Below, piece after piece: positions 1 to 7,472 of a DNA stretch of 64,000 nucleotides. Both the position numbers and the translations under genes were made by a program. This stretch comes from Pseudomonas fluorescens (GTDB lineage Bacteria > Pseudomonadota > Gammaproteobacteria > Pseudomonadales > Pseudomonadaceae): assembly GCF_902497745.1 (NCBI RefSeq), contig NZ_CABVHJ010000015.1, forward strand, positions 1 through 64,000, given 5' to 3'. Numbering within the stretch: position 1 is the first letter of the stretch; each line of letters begins with the position of its first letter. The notes below the pieces were generated by a model, which saw nothing but the letters and a program-made list of their open reading frames with translations, had not been told where the DNA came from and did not search any database.

Positions 1-23
1 TGGGAGAGGGTTAGGGTGAGGGG
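1..23. repeat. End of a dispersed GAGAGGG/GGGTGAGGGG intergenic repeat
   Basis: The first bases (GGGAGAGGGTTAGGGTGAGG) are the right end of the repeat family seen complete at 5257-5517, 7289-7438, 14946-15124 and 55170-55348. The rest of this copy would lie to the left, presumably in the urtA-urtB spacer. Confidence 0.7.
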
Positions 24-79
24 CGGATTCACAGCCGGACATCGCTCCTTCGGCCACCGCAAGAAAGGACACACCACTA

Positions 80-1582
80 ATGCCCACTGCCATACACCGC
101 TTTATCATAGCCATCGCACTCTTGTTGCCGATGCTGGCCCACGCCGGCGATGCCGAAGACTTCGTCGCGGCCAATCCCGTGCAGCAAGCCAAAATGCTGG
201 AAACCTGGGCCGCGCAGCCCGACCCGGCCCGTATCGAATTGATCAACGCCCTGCAACAAGGCGAACTGACCGTCGACGGCCAAGCGAAAACCCTGCGCCT
301 GAACAACCGCCTGCGGGGTCTGATCGACACCGCTCTGGCCAGCCACCAATTGCTCGCCGCCGACGCCAAAATCCGTCTGAGCGCCGCGCAGCAATTGCAG
401 AAAAGCGCGAAACCCGCGCAGCTGAAATTCCTCGACCAGCAACTCGCGGGTGAAAAAGACGAAAGCGTCCATGCCGCCCTGAGTCTGGCGCTGGCCAACC
501 TGCAACTGGTCGACACGGATCCGGCCGTGCGCCTCGCCGCAGTTCGCCTGCTCGGCGAAACCGGCGACCCACTGGCGCGCACGCGCCTCGAAGGTTTGCT
601 CGAACCTGGCGTTGAAGCCGACGCCAATGTACGTACTGCAGCCGAAACCAGCCTCGCTCAGGTCAAACGCAAACTGCTGATCGGCGAAGTGCTCGGCCAG
701 GCGTTCAGCGGCATGTCGCTCGGTTCGATTCTGCTGCTCGCCGCACTCGGTCTGGCGATCACGTTCGGCCTGCTCGGCGTGATCAACATGGCTCACGGCG
801 AGATGCTGATGCTCGGTGCCTACTCGACGTACGTGGTGCAGTTGATGTTCCAGCGCTACGCCCCCCAAGCGATCGAGTTTTATCCCTTGATCGCGCTGCC
901 GGTGGCGTTCTTCGTCACAGCGGCAATCGGCATGGCGCTGGAGCGCACGGTGATTCGCCACCTCTACGGCCGCCCGCTGGAAACCCTGCTCGCCACGTGG
1001 GGCATCAGCCTGATGCTGATTCAACTGGTGCGCCTGCTGTTCGGCGCGCAGAACGTTGAAGTCGCCAACCCGGCGTGGCTGTCCGGCGGTATTCAAGTGC
1101 TGCCGAATCTGGTGCTGCCATACAACCGCATCGTCATCATTGCGTTCGCGCTGTTCGTGGTCGTGCTGACCTGGCTGCTGCTGAACAAAACCCGCCTCGG
1201 CCTCAACGTCCGCGCCGTCACCCAAAACCGCAACATGGCTGCCTGCTGCGGTGTGCCGACCGGTCGCGTCGACATGCTCGCCTTCGGCCTCGGTTCCGGT
1301 ATCGCCGGACTCGGCGGCGTGGCGCTGAGCCAGATCGGTAACGTCGGCCCGGACCTCGGCCAGAGCTACATCATCGACTCGTTCCTGGTGGTGGTGCTCG
1401 GCGGCGTCGGCCAGTTGGCCGGTAGCGTGCTCGCGGCCTTCGGCCTGGGCATCGCCAACAAGATTCTCGAACCGCAGATCGGTGCGGTGCTCGGCAAAAT
1501 CCTGATCCTCGCGCTGATCATTCTGTTTATCCAGAAACGTCCGCAAGGCCTCTTCGCACTGAAAGGACGGGTGATCGACTGA
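80..1582 (+). CDS. urtB: Urea ABC transporter permease UrtB
   Basis: Inner-membrane permease subunit of the high-affinity urea importer UrtABCDE. The 500-residue protein has the layout usual for UrtB: a signal peptide (about residues 1-22, hydrophobic stretch ending LAHA), an alpha-helical soluble N-terminal region to about residue 205, then a LivH-type permease of hydrophobic helices to the C terminus. The Met start at 80 fits the signal peptide. It overlaps urtC (TGATG) and heads the transporter genes in the window; the binding-protein gene urtA is expected just outside the left edge. The long antisense reading frame over this gene is a codon-bias shadow. Confidence 0.95.
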   Translation: MPTAIHRFIIAIALLLPMLAHAGDAEDFVAANPVQQAKMLETWAAQPDPARIELINALQQGELTVDGQAKTLRLNNRLRGLIDTALASHQLLAADAKIRLSAAQQLQKSAKPAQLKFLDQQLAGEKDESVHAALSLALANLQLVDTDPAVRLAAVRLLGETGDPLARTRLEGLLEPGVEADANVRTAAETSLAQVKRKLLIGEVLGQAFSGMSLGSILLLAALGLAITFGLLGVINMAHGEMLMLGAYSTYVVQLMFQRYAPQAIEFYPLIALPVAFFVTAAIGMALERTVIRHLYGRPLETLLATWGISLMLIQLVRLLFGAQNVEVANPAWLSGGIQVLPNLVLPYNRIVIIAFALFVVVLTWLLLNKTRLGLNVRAVTQNRNMAACCGVPTGRVDMLAFGLGSGIAGLGGVALSQIGNVGPDLGQSYIIDSFLVVVLGGVGQLAGSVLAAFGLGIANKILEPQIGAVLGKILILALIILFIQKRPQGLFALKGRVID

Positions 1583-2661
1583 TGAACCAGCCTCTGCTTG
1601 TTACCGCTACACAAAAGGCCGGCCCGAAAGTCACGATCGCTGTTGGCGCGGTGATTCTCGCCCTGCTGATCGCCCTGCCGTTGCTGTCGTTGTTGCCGGC
1701 GGAAAATGCCCTGTCGGTCTCGGCGTACACGCTGACGCTGGTTGGTAAAATCCTCTGCTACGCCATCGTCGCCCTGGCGCTGGATCTGGTCTGGGGTTAT
1801 GCCGGTTTGCTGTCGCTGGGTCACGGTCTGTTCTTCGCCCTCGGCGGTTATGCGATGGGCATGTACCTGATGCGTCAGGCTGCCGGTGATGGCTTGCCGG
1901 CGTTCATGACTTTCCTGTCGTGGAGCGAATTGCCGTGGTACTGGACCGGCACCAGCAGCTTCGTCTGGGCGATGTGTCTGGTGGTATTGGCGCCGGGCTT
2001 ACTGGCGCTGGTGTTCGGTTTCTTCGCCTTCCGCTCGCGGATCAAAGGCGTGTATTTCTCGATCATGACCCAAGCCCTGAGCTTTGCCGGCATGCTCCTG
2101 TTTTTCCGCAACGAAACCGGGTTTGGCGGCAACAACGGCTTCACCAATTTCCGCACGATTCTCGGTTTCGGCATCACTGAACCGGGCACCCGCGCGGTGT
2201 TGTTTCTGGCCACGGTGTTGCTGTTGGTGGCGAGCCTGTTCATCGGCTGGCGCCTGGCGCAGAGCAAGTTCGGTCGCGTGCTGACGGCATTGCGTGATGC
2301 GGAAAACCGCTTGATGTTCTGCGGCTACGACCCACGCGGGTTCAAGTTGTTCGTGTGGGTGTTGAGTGCGGTGTTGTGTGGTCTGGCCGGTGCCTTGTAC
2401 GTGCCGCAAGTGGGCATCATCAACCCCAGCGAAATGTCGCCGACCAACTCGATTGAAGCGGCGGTGTGGGTAGCCCTCGGCGGTCGCGGCACCTTGATCG
2501 GGCCGTTGCTCGGCGCCGGCGTGGTCAATGGCATGAAGAGCTGGTTCACCGTGGCCTTTCCCGAATACTGGCTGTTCTTCCTCGGCGCGCTGTTCATCGT
2601 CGTGACGCTGTACTTGCCCAAAGGCGTGATCGGTCTGCTGAAGAAACGAGGTGAACAATGA
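1582..2661 (+). CDS. urtC: Urea ABC transporter permease UrtC
   Basis: Second membrane subunit of the urea importer, 359 residues, LivM-like. Hydrophobic helices run through most of the length, and the conserved cytoplasmic region FCGYDPRGFKLFVWV, typical of LivM-type permeases, lies about two thirds along. The start codon overlaps the urtB stop and the stop overlaps the urtD start (ATGA), so the genes are translationally coupled. UrtC is expected to pair with UrtB in the membrane and be driven by the ATPases UrtD and UrtE. Confidence 0.95.
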   Translation: MNQPLLVTATQKAGPKVTIAVGAVILALLIALPLLSLLPAENALSVSAYTLTLVGKILCYAIVALALDLVWGYAGLLSLGHGLFFALGGYAMGMYLMRQAAGDGLPAFMTFLSWSELPWYWTGTSSFVWAMCLVVLAPGLLALVFGFFAFRSRIKGVYFSIMTQALSFAGMLLFFRNETGFGGNNGFTNFRTILGFGITEPGTRAVLFLATVLLLVASLFIGWRLAQSKFGRVLTALRDAENRLMFCGYDPRGFKLFVWVLSAVLCGLAGALYVPQVGIINPSEMSPTNSIEAAVWVALGGRGTLIGPLLGAGVVNGMKSWFTVAFPEYWLFFLGALFIVVTLYLPKGVIGLLKKRGEQ

Positions 2662-3527
2662 GAGTCACGGCGAGCGCGGAATTCATGTTGGAACCGGCCT
2701 TCTTTCCCGTCGAACCGAACAAGGACGCCGGCACCAGTCGCGACTCGATTGGTCTTGGGCAACGCGTCGGCCCGGGCCTCGATACCCGCCACGGCACGAT
2801 CCTCACTCTGGAAGACATCAGCGTCAGCTTCGACGGCTTCCGCGCGCTGAACAATCTCAACCTGTACATCGGCGTCGGTGAATTGCGCTGCATCATCGGC
2901 CCCAACGGCGCGGGCAAAACCACACTGATGGACGTGATCACTGGCAAGACTCGCCCGAGTCACGGCAAAGCCTGGTTCGGCGAAACACTGGATCTGACAC
3001 AGATGAGCGAAGTGCAGATCGCCCAGGCCGGCATCGGTCGCAAGTTTCAGAAGCCGACGGTGTTCGAAGCGCTGAGCGTGTTTGAAAACCTGGAGCTGGC
3101 ACAGAAAACCGATAAGTCGGTGTGGGCCAGTTTGCGTGCGCGCCTCAGTGGCGAACAGAAAGACCGGATCAGCGAAGTGCTGGAGACGATTCGCCTGACC
3201 ACCTCGGTGAATCGTCAGGCGGGCTTGCTCTCTCATGGACAGAAGCAGTTTCTTGAGATCGGCATGTTGCTGATGCAGGACCCGCAATTGTTGCTGCTCG
3301 ATGAGCCGGTGGCGGGGATGACCGATGCCGAAACCGAGTTTACTGCTGAGTTGTTCAAGAGCCTCGCCGGCAAGCACTCGCTGATGGTGGTGGAGCATGA
3401 CATGGGGTTTGTCGGCTCGATTGCCGACCACGTCACCGTATTGCATCAGGGCAGCGTTCTGGCGGAAGGCTCACTTGAGCAGGTGCAGGAAAACGAGCGC
3501 GTGATCGAGGTCTACCTCGGCCGCTAA
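2658..3527 (+). CDS. urtD: Urea ABC transporter ATP-binding protein UrtD
   Basis: LivG-type ATPase of the urea importer, 289 residues. Walker A GPNGAGKTT is at about residues 81-89, the signature LSHGQ at 191-195, and Walker B LLLLDEP at 211-217. About 45 polar residues precede the ABC fold, an extension often seen in UrtD. The start overlaps the urtC stop by four bases. A paired REP element sits between its stop and urtE, so urtE is the first transporter gene here that is not translationally coupled. Confidence 0.95.
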   Translation: MRVTASAEFMLEPAFFPVEPNKDAGTSRDSIGLGQRVGPGLDTRHGTILTLEDISVSFDGFRALNNLNLYIGVGELRCIIGPNGAGKTTLMDVITGKTRPSHGKAWFGETLDLTQMSEVQIAQAGIGRKFQKPTVFEALSVFENLELAQKTDKSVWASLRARLSGEQKDRISEVLETIRLTTSVNRQAGLLSHGQKQFLEIGMLLMQDPQLLLLDEPVAGMTDAETEFTAELFKSLAGKHSLMVVEHDMGFVGSIADHVTVLHQGSVLAEGSLEQVQENERVIEVYLGR

Positions 3528-3546
3528 GGTATGCGAATACAAAACC

Positions 3547-3636
3547 TGTGGGAGCGAGCCTGCTCGCGAAAGCGATGCATCAGGCGATGAAGATGTTGAA
3601 TGTCAGTCCGCATTCGCGAGCAGGCTCGCTCCCACA
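3547..3636. repeat. Paired REP element (REPIN), GTGGGAG-outward type
   Basis: TGTGGGAGCGAGCCTGCTCG is followed after about 45 bases by its inverted partner CGAGCAGGCTCGCTCCCACA. Each half is itself a small hairpin and the pair forms a larger one. It lies between urtD and urtE. Reading frames through it produce the spurious GASLLAKA / SRAGSLPQ peptides in front of the true urtE start. Confidence 0.9.
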
Positions 3637-3667
3637 GGGTTCTGTGTGTAACAGAAGGAATTTGAAC

Positions 3668-4366
3668 ATGCTGCAAGTCGACAAGCTGCACCAGTACTAC
3701 GGCGGAAGCCACATCCTTCGGGGCCTGTCTTTTGACGTGAAAGTCGGCGAAGTCACCTGCCTGCTCGGCCGTAATGGCGTCGGCAAAACCACCCTGCTCA
3801 AATGCCTGATGGGCCTGCTGCCGGCCAAAGAAGGCGCGGTGAGCTGGGAAGGCAAACCGATCACCACCTTCAAGCCACACCAACGCGTACATGCCGGGAT
3901 CGCTTACGTGCCACAGGGCCGAGAGATCTTCGGACGCCTGACCGTGGAAGAGAATCTGTTGATGGGTCTGTCGCGGTTTCCCGGCAGTGAAGCCAAAGAA
4001 GTCCCAGGTTTCATCTACGAATTGTTCCCGGTGCTGCTACAAATGAAGCAGCGTCGCGGCGGTGACCTCTCCGGCGGTCAGCAACAGCAGTTGGCGATTG
4101 GCCGCGCTTTGGCCAGCCGCCCGCGTTTATTGATCCTCGATGAGCCTACCGAAGGCATTCAACCTTCGGTGATCAAGGAGATCGCTGCAGTGATCAAGAA
4201 ACTCGCGGAACGCGGTGACATGGCGATTTTGCTGGTCGAGCAGTTTTACGATTTCGCCGCAGAACTGGCCGATCAATACCTGGTGATGTCCCGGGGCGAG
4301 ATCGTTCAGCAGGGTCGCGGCGAAAATATGGAGGCCGAAGGTGTACGCGGGCTGGTAACGATCTAG
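3668..4366 (+). CDS. urtE: Urea ABC transporter ATP-binding protein UrtE
   Basis: LivF-type ATPase of the urea importer, 232 residues. Walker A GRNGVGKTT is at residues 34-42, followed by an LSGGQ signature and Walker B LLILDEPTEG. The start at 3668 (MLQVDKL) is chosen because it begins the ABC fold and follows GAAGGAAT; an upstream in-frame start would translate the REP element. Last gene of the transporter block, 43 bases before ureD. Confidence 0.95.
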   Translation: MLQVDKLHQYYGGSHILRGLSFDVKVGEVTCLLGRNGVGKTTLLKCLMGLLPAKEGAVSWEGKPITTFKPHQRVHAGIAYVPQGREIFGRLTVEENLLMGLSRFPGSEAKEVPGFIYELFPVLLQMKQRRGGDLSGGQQQQLAIGRALASRPRLLILDEPTEGIQPSVIKEIAAVIKKLAERGDMAILLVEQFYDFAAELADQYLVMSRGEIVQQGRGENMEAEGVRGLVTI

Positions 4367-4409
4367 TACAACGAACTAATCTGTAGCTTCCTAACGATAA
4401 TTACACACC

Positions 4410-5249
4410 ATGAATTCGACTGTTGCACCTGCCCTGTTTACCCCGAGCTGGCACGCCGAGCTGGAACTCGCCTACGCCCGTTTCGGCGACTGCACGCGCC
4501 CGGTCATGCGCCGGCACCTCGGGCCGCTGCGGGTGCAAAAGCATCTGTACGCCGAAGGCCCCGAGGTCTGCCAGCACATCATCGTCCACCCGCCCGGCGG
4601 GATTGCCGGGGGTGATCGACTGGACATCAGCGCCCGCGTCGAGCAACACGCCTGGGCGCAGATCACCAGCCCCGGCGCGGCCAAGTGGTATCGCGCCGGT
4701 GGGCCGGCTTATCAGCAGCTCGACTTGAAAGTGGCGGCCGGGGCGACGCTGGAATGGCTGCCGCAGGAAACCATCGTCTACAGCGCCGCACAGGCTGAAC
4801 TGACAACTTCGATTGATCTTGAGGGTGATGCGCAGTTGTTCTACTGGGATGTGGTGGCGCTGGGTCGCCCGGCCAGTGGCGAGCGTTTTGACCGTGGGCA
4901 TTTTCAGGCGCACCTGGATATTCGCCGCGACGGTCGATTGCTCTGGCATGAGCGCCAGCGCATTGTCGGGAACGATGGTTTGCTTGATTCGCCGATCGGG
5001 CTGGATGGCAACCCGGTGTTTGCGACGTTGTTGGTCACCGGTGAGATTGAGGCTGAATTGCTTGAGCGCTGCCGCTCGTTGGGCCAAGAAGTGCGTGGGG
5101 ATCTGACGCAGTTGCCGGGGCTTTTGGTGGCTCGTTGTCTGGCCAGTGAGGCGTTGCTCGCTCGCGCCTGGCTCATCGATTTATGGCGCCTGCTCAGACC
5201 CGCCCTGCTGGGTCGCGACGCGGTATCCCCCAGAATATGGAGCACCTGA
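4410..5249 (+). CDS. ureD: Urease accessory protein UreD
   Basis: UreD (UreH) forms the UreD-UreF-UreG complex on apo-urease that delivers nickel and allows carbamylation of the active-site lysine. The 279-residue product is of family length. It contains the segments HIIVHPPGGIAGGDRLDI and GAAKWYRAGGPAYQQL, in line with the conserved PPGG...GD and Tyr/Arg-rich stretches of the family. It follows urtE closely and is separated from ureA by a 330-base repeat-filled spacer. Confidence 0.94.
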   Translation: MNSTVAPALFTPSWHAELELAYARFGDCTRPVMRRHLGPLRVQKHLYAEGPEVCQHIIVHPPGGIAGGDRLDISARVEQHAWAQITSPGAAKWYRAGGPAYQQLDLKVAAGATLEWLPQETIVYSAAQAELTTSIDLEGDAQLFYWDVVALGRPASGERFDRGHFQAHLDIRRDGRLLWHERQRIVGNDGLLDSPIGLDGNPVFATLLVTGEIEAELLERCRSLGQEVRGDLTQLPGLLVARCLASEALLARAWLIDLWRLLRPALLGRDAVSPRIWST

Positions 5250-5256
5250 AAAGCGA

Positions 5257-5517
5257 CCCTCACCCCCCGCCCTCTCCCGGAGGGAGAGGGAGCCTGACCG
5301 AGTCGTTTGAAATGAATGTAACTGCCTGAACGAATACTGCTGACTGAACCGGCCACTGAAAACAACCGATTTCAGTCCCCTCTCCCTCGAAGGAGAGAGC
5401 CTGACCGAGTCGTTTGAAATGAATTCAACTGCCTGAACGAATACTGCTGACTGAACCGGCCACTGAAAACAACCGAGATCAGTCCCCTCTCCCTCGGGAG
5501 AGGGCTAGGGTGAGGGG
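5257..5517. repeat. Dispersed GAGAGGG repeat with an internal 107-bp tandem duplication
   Basis: The element opens with CCCTCACCCC...CCCTCTCCC and closes with GGGAGAGGGCTAGGGTGAGG, the two ends being inverted relative to each other. Inside, a unit of about 107 bases (GCCTGACCGAGTCGTTTGAA onward) starts at 5292 and again at 5399 with only a few differences. It fills nearly the whole ureD-ureA spacer; no gene is seen there. Confidence 0.85.
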
Positions 5518-5580
5518 CTGCTCCAACTGGCACCCCTCGCCCGCAAGAACCTCACAAAACTGCCCTGACGGAACCCCACA

Positions 5581-5883
5581 ATGGACCTGACCCCACGCGA
5601 AAAAGACAAGCTGCTGATCTTCACCGCCGGCCTCGTTGCCGAGCGGCGACTGGCGCGCGGCGTGAAACTCAATTACCCGGAAGCCATGGCCTACATTTCT
5701 GCCGCGCTGCTCGAAGGTGCGCGTGACGGTCAGACCGTCGCTGAGCTGATGCACTTCGGCACCACCCTGCTCAGCCGCGAGCAAGTGATGGAAGGCATCG
5801 CGGAAATGATTCCGGAAATCCAGGTCGAAGCGACGTTCCCCGACGGCACCAAACTGGTCACCGTCCACCAACCGATCGTCTGA
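5581..5883 (+). CDS. ureA: Urease gamma subunit
   Basis: Smallest structural subunit of the nickel enzyme urease (urea + water to ammonia and carbamate). At 100 residues it has exactly the usual length, and it opens with MDLTPREKDKLLIFTAGLVA, the family start. It is separate from ureB, as in most Gram-negative bacteria, but here two acetyltransferase genes lie between them. A repeat element fills the spacer upstream, and only a weak ACGGAA precedes the start. Confidence 0.97.
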   Translation: MDLTPREKDKLLIFTAGLVAERRLARGVKLNYPEAMAYISAALLEGARDGQTVAELMHFGTTLLSREQVMEGIAEMIPEIQVEATFPDGTKLVTVHQPIV

Positions 5884-5892
5884 GGCTACGCC

Positions 5893-6426
5893 ATGACTTA
5901 CACCATTCGCGATGCCGTCCACGCCGACCTGCCAGCGATCCGTGACATCTACAACGACGCCGTACTCAACACCACGGCGATCTGGAATGAACAGGCCGTC
6001 GACCTCGGCAATCGTCAAGCGTGGTTCAGCGCGCGTCAGGCCCAGGCTTATCCGATTCTGGTGATCGTCGACGCCGACAACGGTGTGCTCGGCTACGCTT
6101 CGTTCGGTGACTGGCGGCCGTTCGACGGCTTCCGCCACACCGTCGAGCACTCGGTCTACGTGCGCAGCGATCAGCGCGGCAACGGCCTCGGCCCGCAACT
6201 GATGACCGCGCTGATCGAGCGGGCCAGGACCTGCGGCAAACATGTGATGGTCGCCGCCATTGAAAGCGGCAACGCCGCCTCGATTCGCCTGCACGAACGC
6301 GCCGGTTTCAGCATTACCGGGCAGATGCCGCAGGTCGGTACCAAGTTCGGTCGCTGGCTCGACCTGACCTTTATGCAACTGACCCTCAACCCCGGCGCGG
6401 AGCCGCCAGACGCCAACAAGGAGTGA
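5893..6426 (+). CDS. GNAT N-acetyltransferase, phosphinothricin/methionine sulfoximine type
   Basis: 177 residues of the GNAT fold. The N-terminal IRDAVHADLPAIRDIYNDAV and the acetyl-CoA loop SDQRGNGLGPQLM are typical of the bacterial Pat/Pita group, which acetylate phosphinothricin or methionine sulfoximine. P. aeruginosa carries a related gene at the equivalent place in its urease cluster. It begins 9 bases after ureA. The substrate is inferred from family resemblance, and a role in urease maturation is not known. Confidence 0.85.
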   Translation: MTYTIRDAVHADLPAIRDIYNDAVLNTTAIWNEQAVDLGNRQAWFSARQAQAYPILVIVDADNGVLGYASFGDWRPFDGFRHTVEHSVYVRSDQRGNGLGPQLMTALIERARTCGKHVMVAAIESGNAASIRLHERAGFSITGQMPQVGTKFGRWLDLTFMQLTLNPGAEPPDANKE

Positions 6427-6431
6427 CACCG

Positions 6432-6965
6432 ATGAACGCCGCCCAACTGCGCCGCGTCAACGCGGAAAGTTTTGCCCACTACCGTCAGGGTCTGATCGAT
6501 CTGCTGCTCGATGCCGTGGGTTACGGCGCCAGCGTCGGCTTCATGGCCGATCTCGATGCCGCGCAGGCACACGCTTACTTCGATGACGTTCAGGACAATG
6601 TGAACAAAGGCAGCGTGCTGCTCTGGGTGGTGGTCCAGGACGAGCAAGTGCTGGCCAGTGTGCAATTGGGGTTGTGCCAGAAAGCCAACGGCCTCAATCG
6701 CGCCGAAGTGCAGAAGCTGCTGGTGCGTGAACACGCCCGTCGGCGCGGGCTCGGACAGCAATTGATGAGCGCGCTGGAGCGGGAAGCGCGCCATCAAAAG
6801 CGCGGCATGCTCTACCTCGACACCGAGGCGGGTTCGCCAGCTGAAGATTTCTACAAGTCGTTGGGCTACAACCGCGCCGGCGAGATTCCTGATTACGCCT
6901 GCGACCCGAACGGCACCTATCGCGCGACCGCCCTCTATTACAAGATTCTGCAAGGAGCCCAGTGA
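6432..6965 (+). CDS. GNAT family N-acetyltransferase
   Basis: 177-residue second acetyltransferase within the urease operon. The acetyl-CoA binding loop is recognisable as VREHARRRGLGQQLMSALE, and the C-terminal FYKSLGYNRAGEIPDYA is a standard GNAT ending. The ATG at 6432 is preferred over the upstream in-frame GTG, which overlaps the previous stop. Its stop overlaps the ureB start (TGATG), so it is co-translated with urease structural genes. Substrate unknown. Confidence 0.85.
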   Translation: MNAAQLRRVNAESFAHYRQGLIDLLLDAVGYGASVGFMADLDAAQAHAYFDDVQDNVNKGSVLLWVVVQDEQVLASVQLGLCQKANGLNRAEVQKLLVREHARRRGLGQQLMSALEREARHQKRGMLYLDTEAGSPAEDFYKSLGYNRAGEIPDYACDPNGTYRATALYYKILQGAQ

Positions 6966-7270
6966 TGATTCCTGGCGAGTACCAGATCCAGCCCGGCGAT
7001 ATCGAACTCAACGTCGGCCGCCGCACCCTCAGCCTGAAAGTCGCCAACAGCGGCGACCGGCCGATCCAGGTCGGTTCGCACTATCACTTTTTTGAAACCA
7101 ACGACGCACTGACTTTCGATCGCGCAGCGAGCCGTGGCATGCGCCTGAATATTCCGGCGGGCACGGCGGTGCGTTTTGAGCCGGGGCAGAGTCGTGAGGT
7201 GGAGCTGGTGGATTACGCCGGGCATCGGCGGGTGTTCGGGTTTGCCGGACGGATCATGGGGGATCTCTGA
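6965..7270 (+). CDS. ureB: Urease beta subunit
   Basis: 101-residue structural subunit. It carries the family hallmarks MIPGEYQIQPGDIELNVGR at the start and NSGDRPIQVGSHYHFFETN, followed by AGTAVRFEPG. ATG at 6965 overlaps the preceding GNAT stop; an in-frame GTG at 6962 would add one residue. It assembles with UreA and UreC into the (alpha-beta-gamma)3 enzyme. A repeat element of about 150 bases separates it from ureC. Confidence 0.97.
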   Translation: MIPGEYQIQPGDIELNVGRRTLSLKVANSGDRPIQVGSHYHFFETNDALTFDRAASRGMRLNIPAGTAVRFEPGQSREVELVDYAGHRRVFGFAGRIMGDL

Positions 7271-7288
7271 CATCTGCGTGCACCGCTG

Positions 7289-7438
7289 CCCCTCACCCCA
7301 GCCCTCTCCCGAGGGAGAGGGAGCCGATCACCGATAGCCGCCCCACCGTGAACAGTCCCCTCTGCGGAGCTGATCACCGATAGCCGGCCCACCGCGTAAA
7401 GTCCCCTCTCCCTCTGGGAGAGGGCTAGGGTGAGGGTC
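7289..7438. repeat. Dispersed GAGAGGG repeat in the ureB-ureC spacer
   Basis: CCCCTCACCCCAGCCCTCTC at the left and GGGAGAGGGCTAGGGTGAGG at the right form the inverted ends. The motif GATCACCGATAGCC is repeated inside at about 7325 and 7371, so this copy also has a partial internal duplication, like the copy at 5257-5517. Confidence 0.8.
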
Positions 7439-7472
7439 AATGGCTCACCACTATTTTCTTGAAGGACGCAGC

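Noticed and set aside
77..1546. 489-codon open frame antisense to urtB
   Set aside because: Composition is Gln/His/Arg-rich as expected from reading GC-rich codons backwards; urtB on the plus strand is a clear family member.
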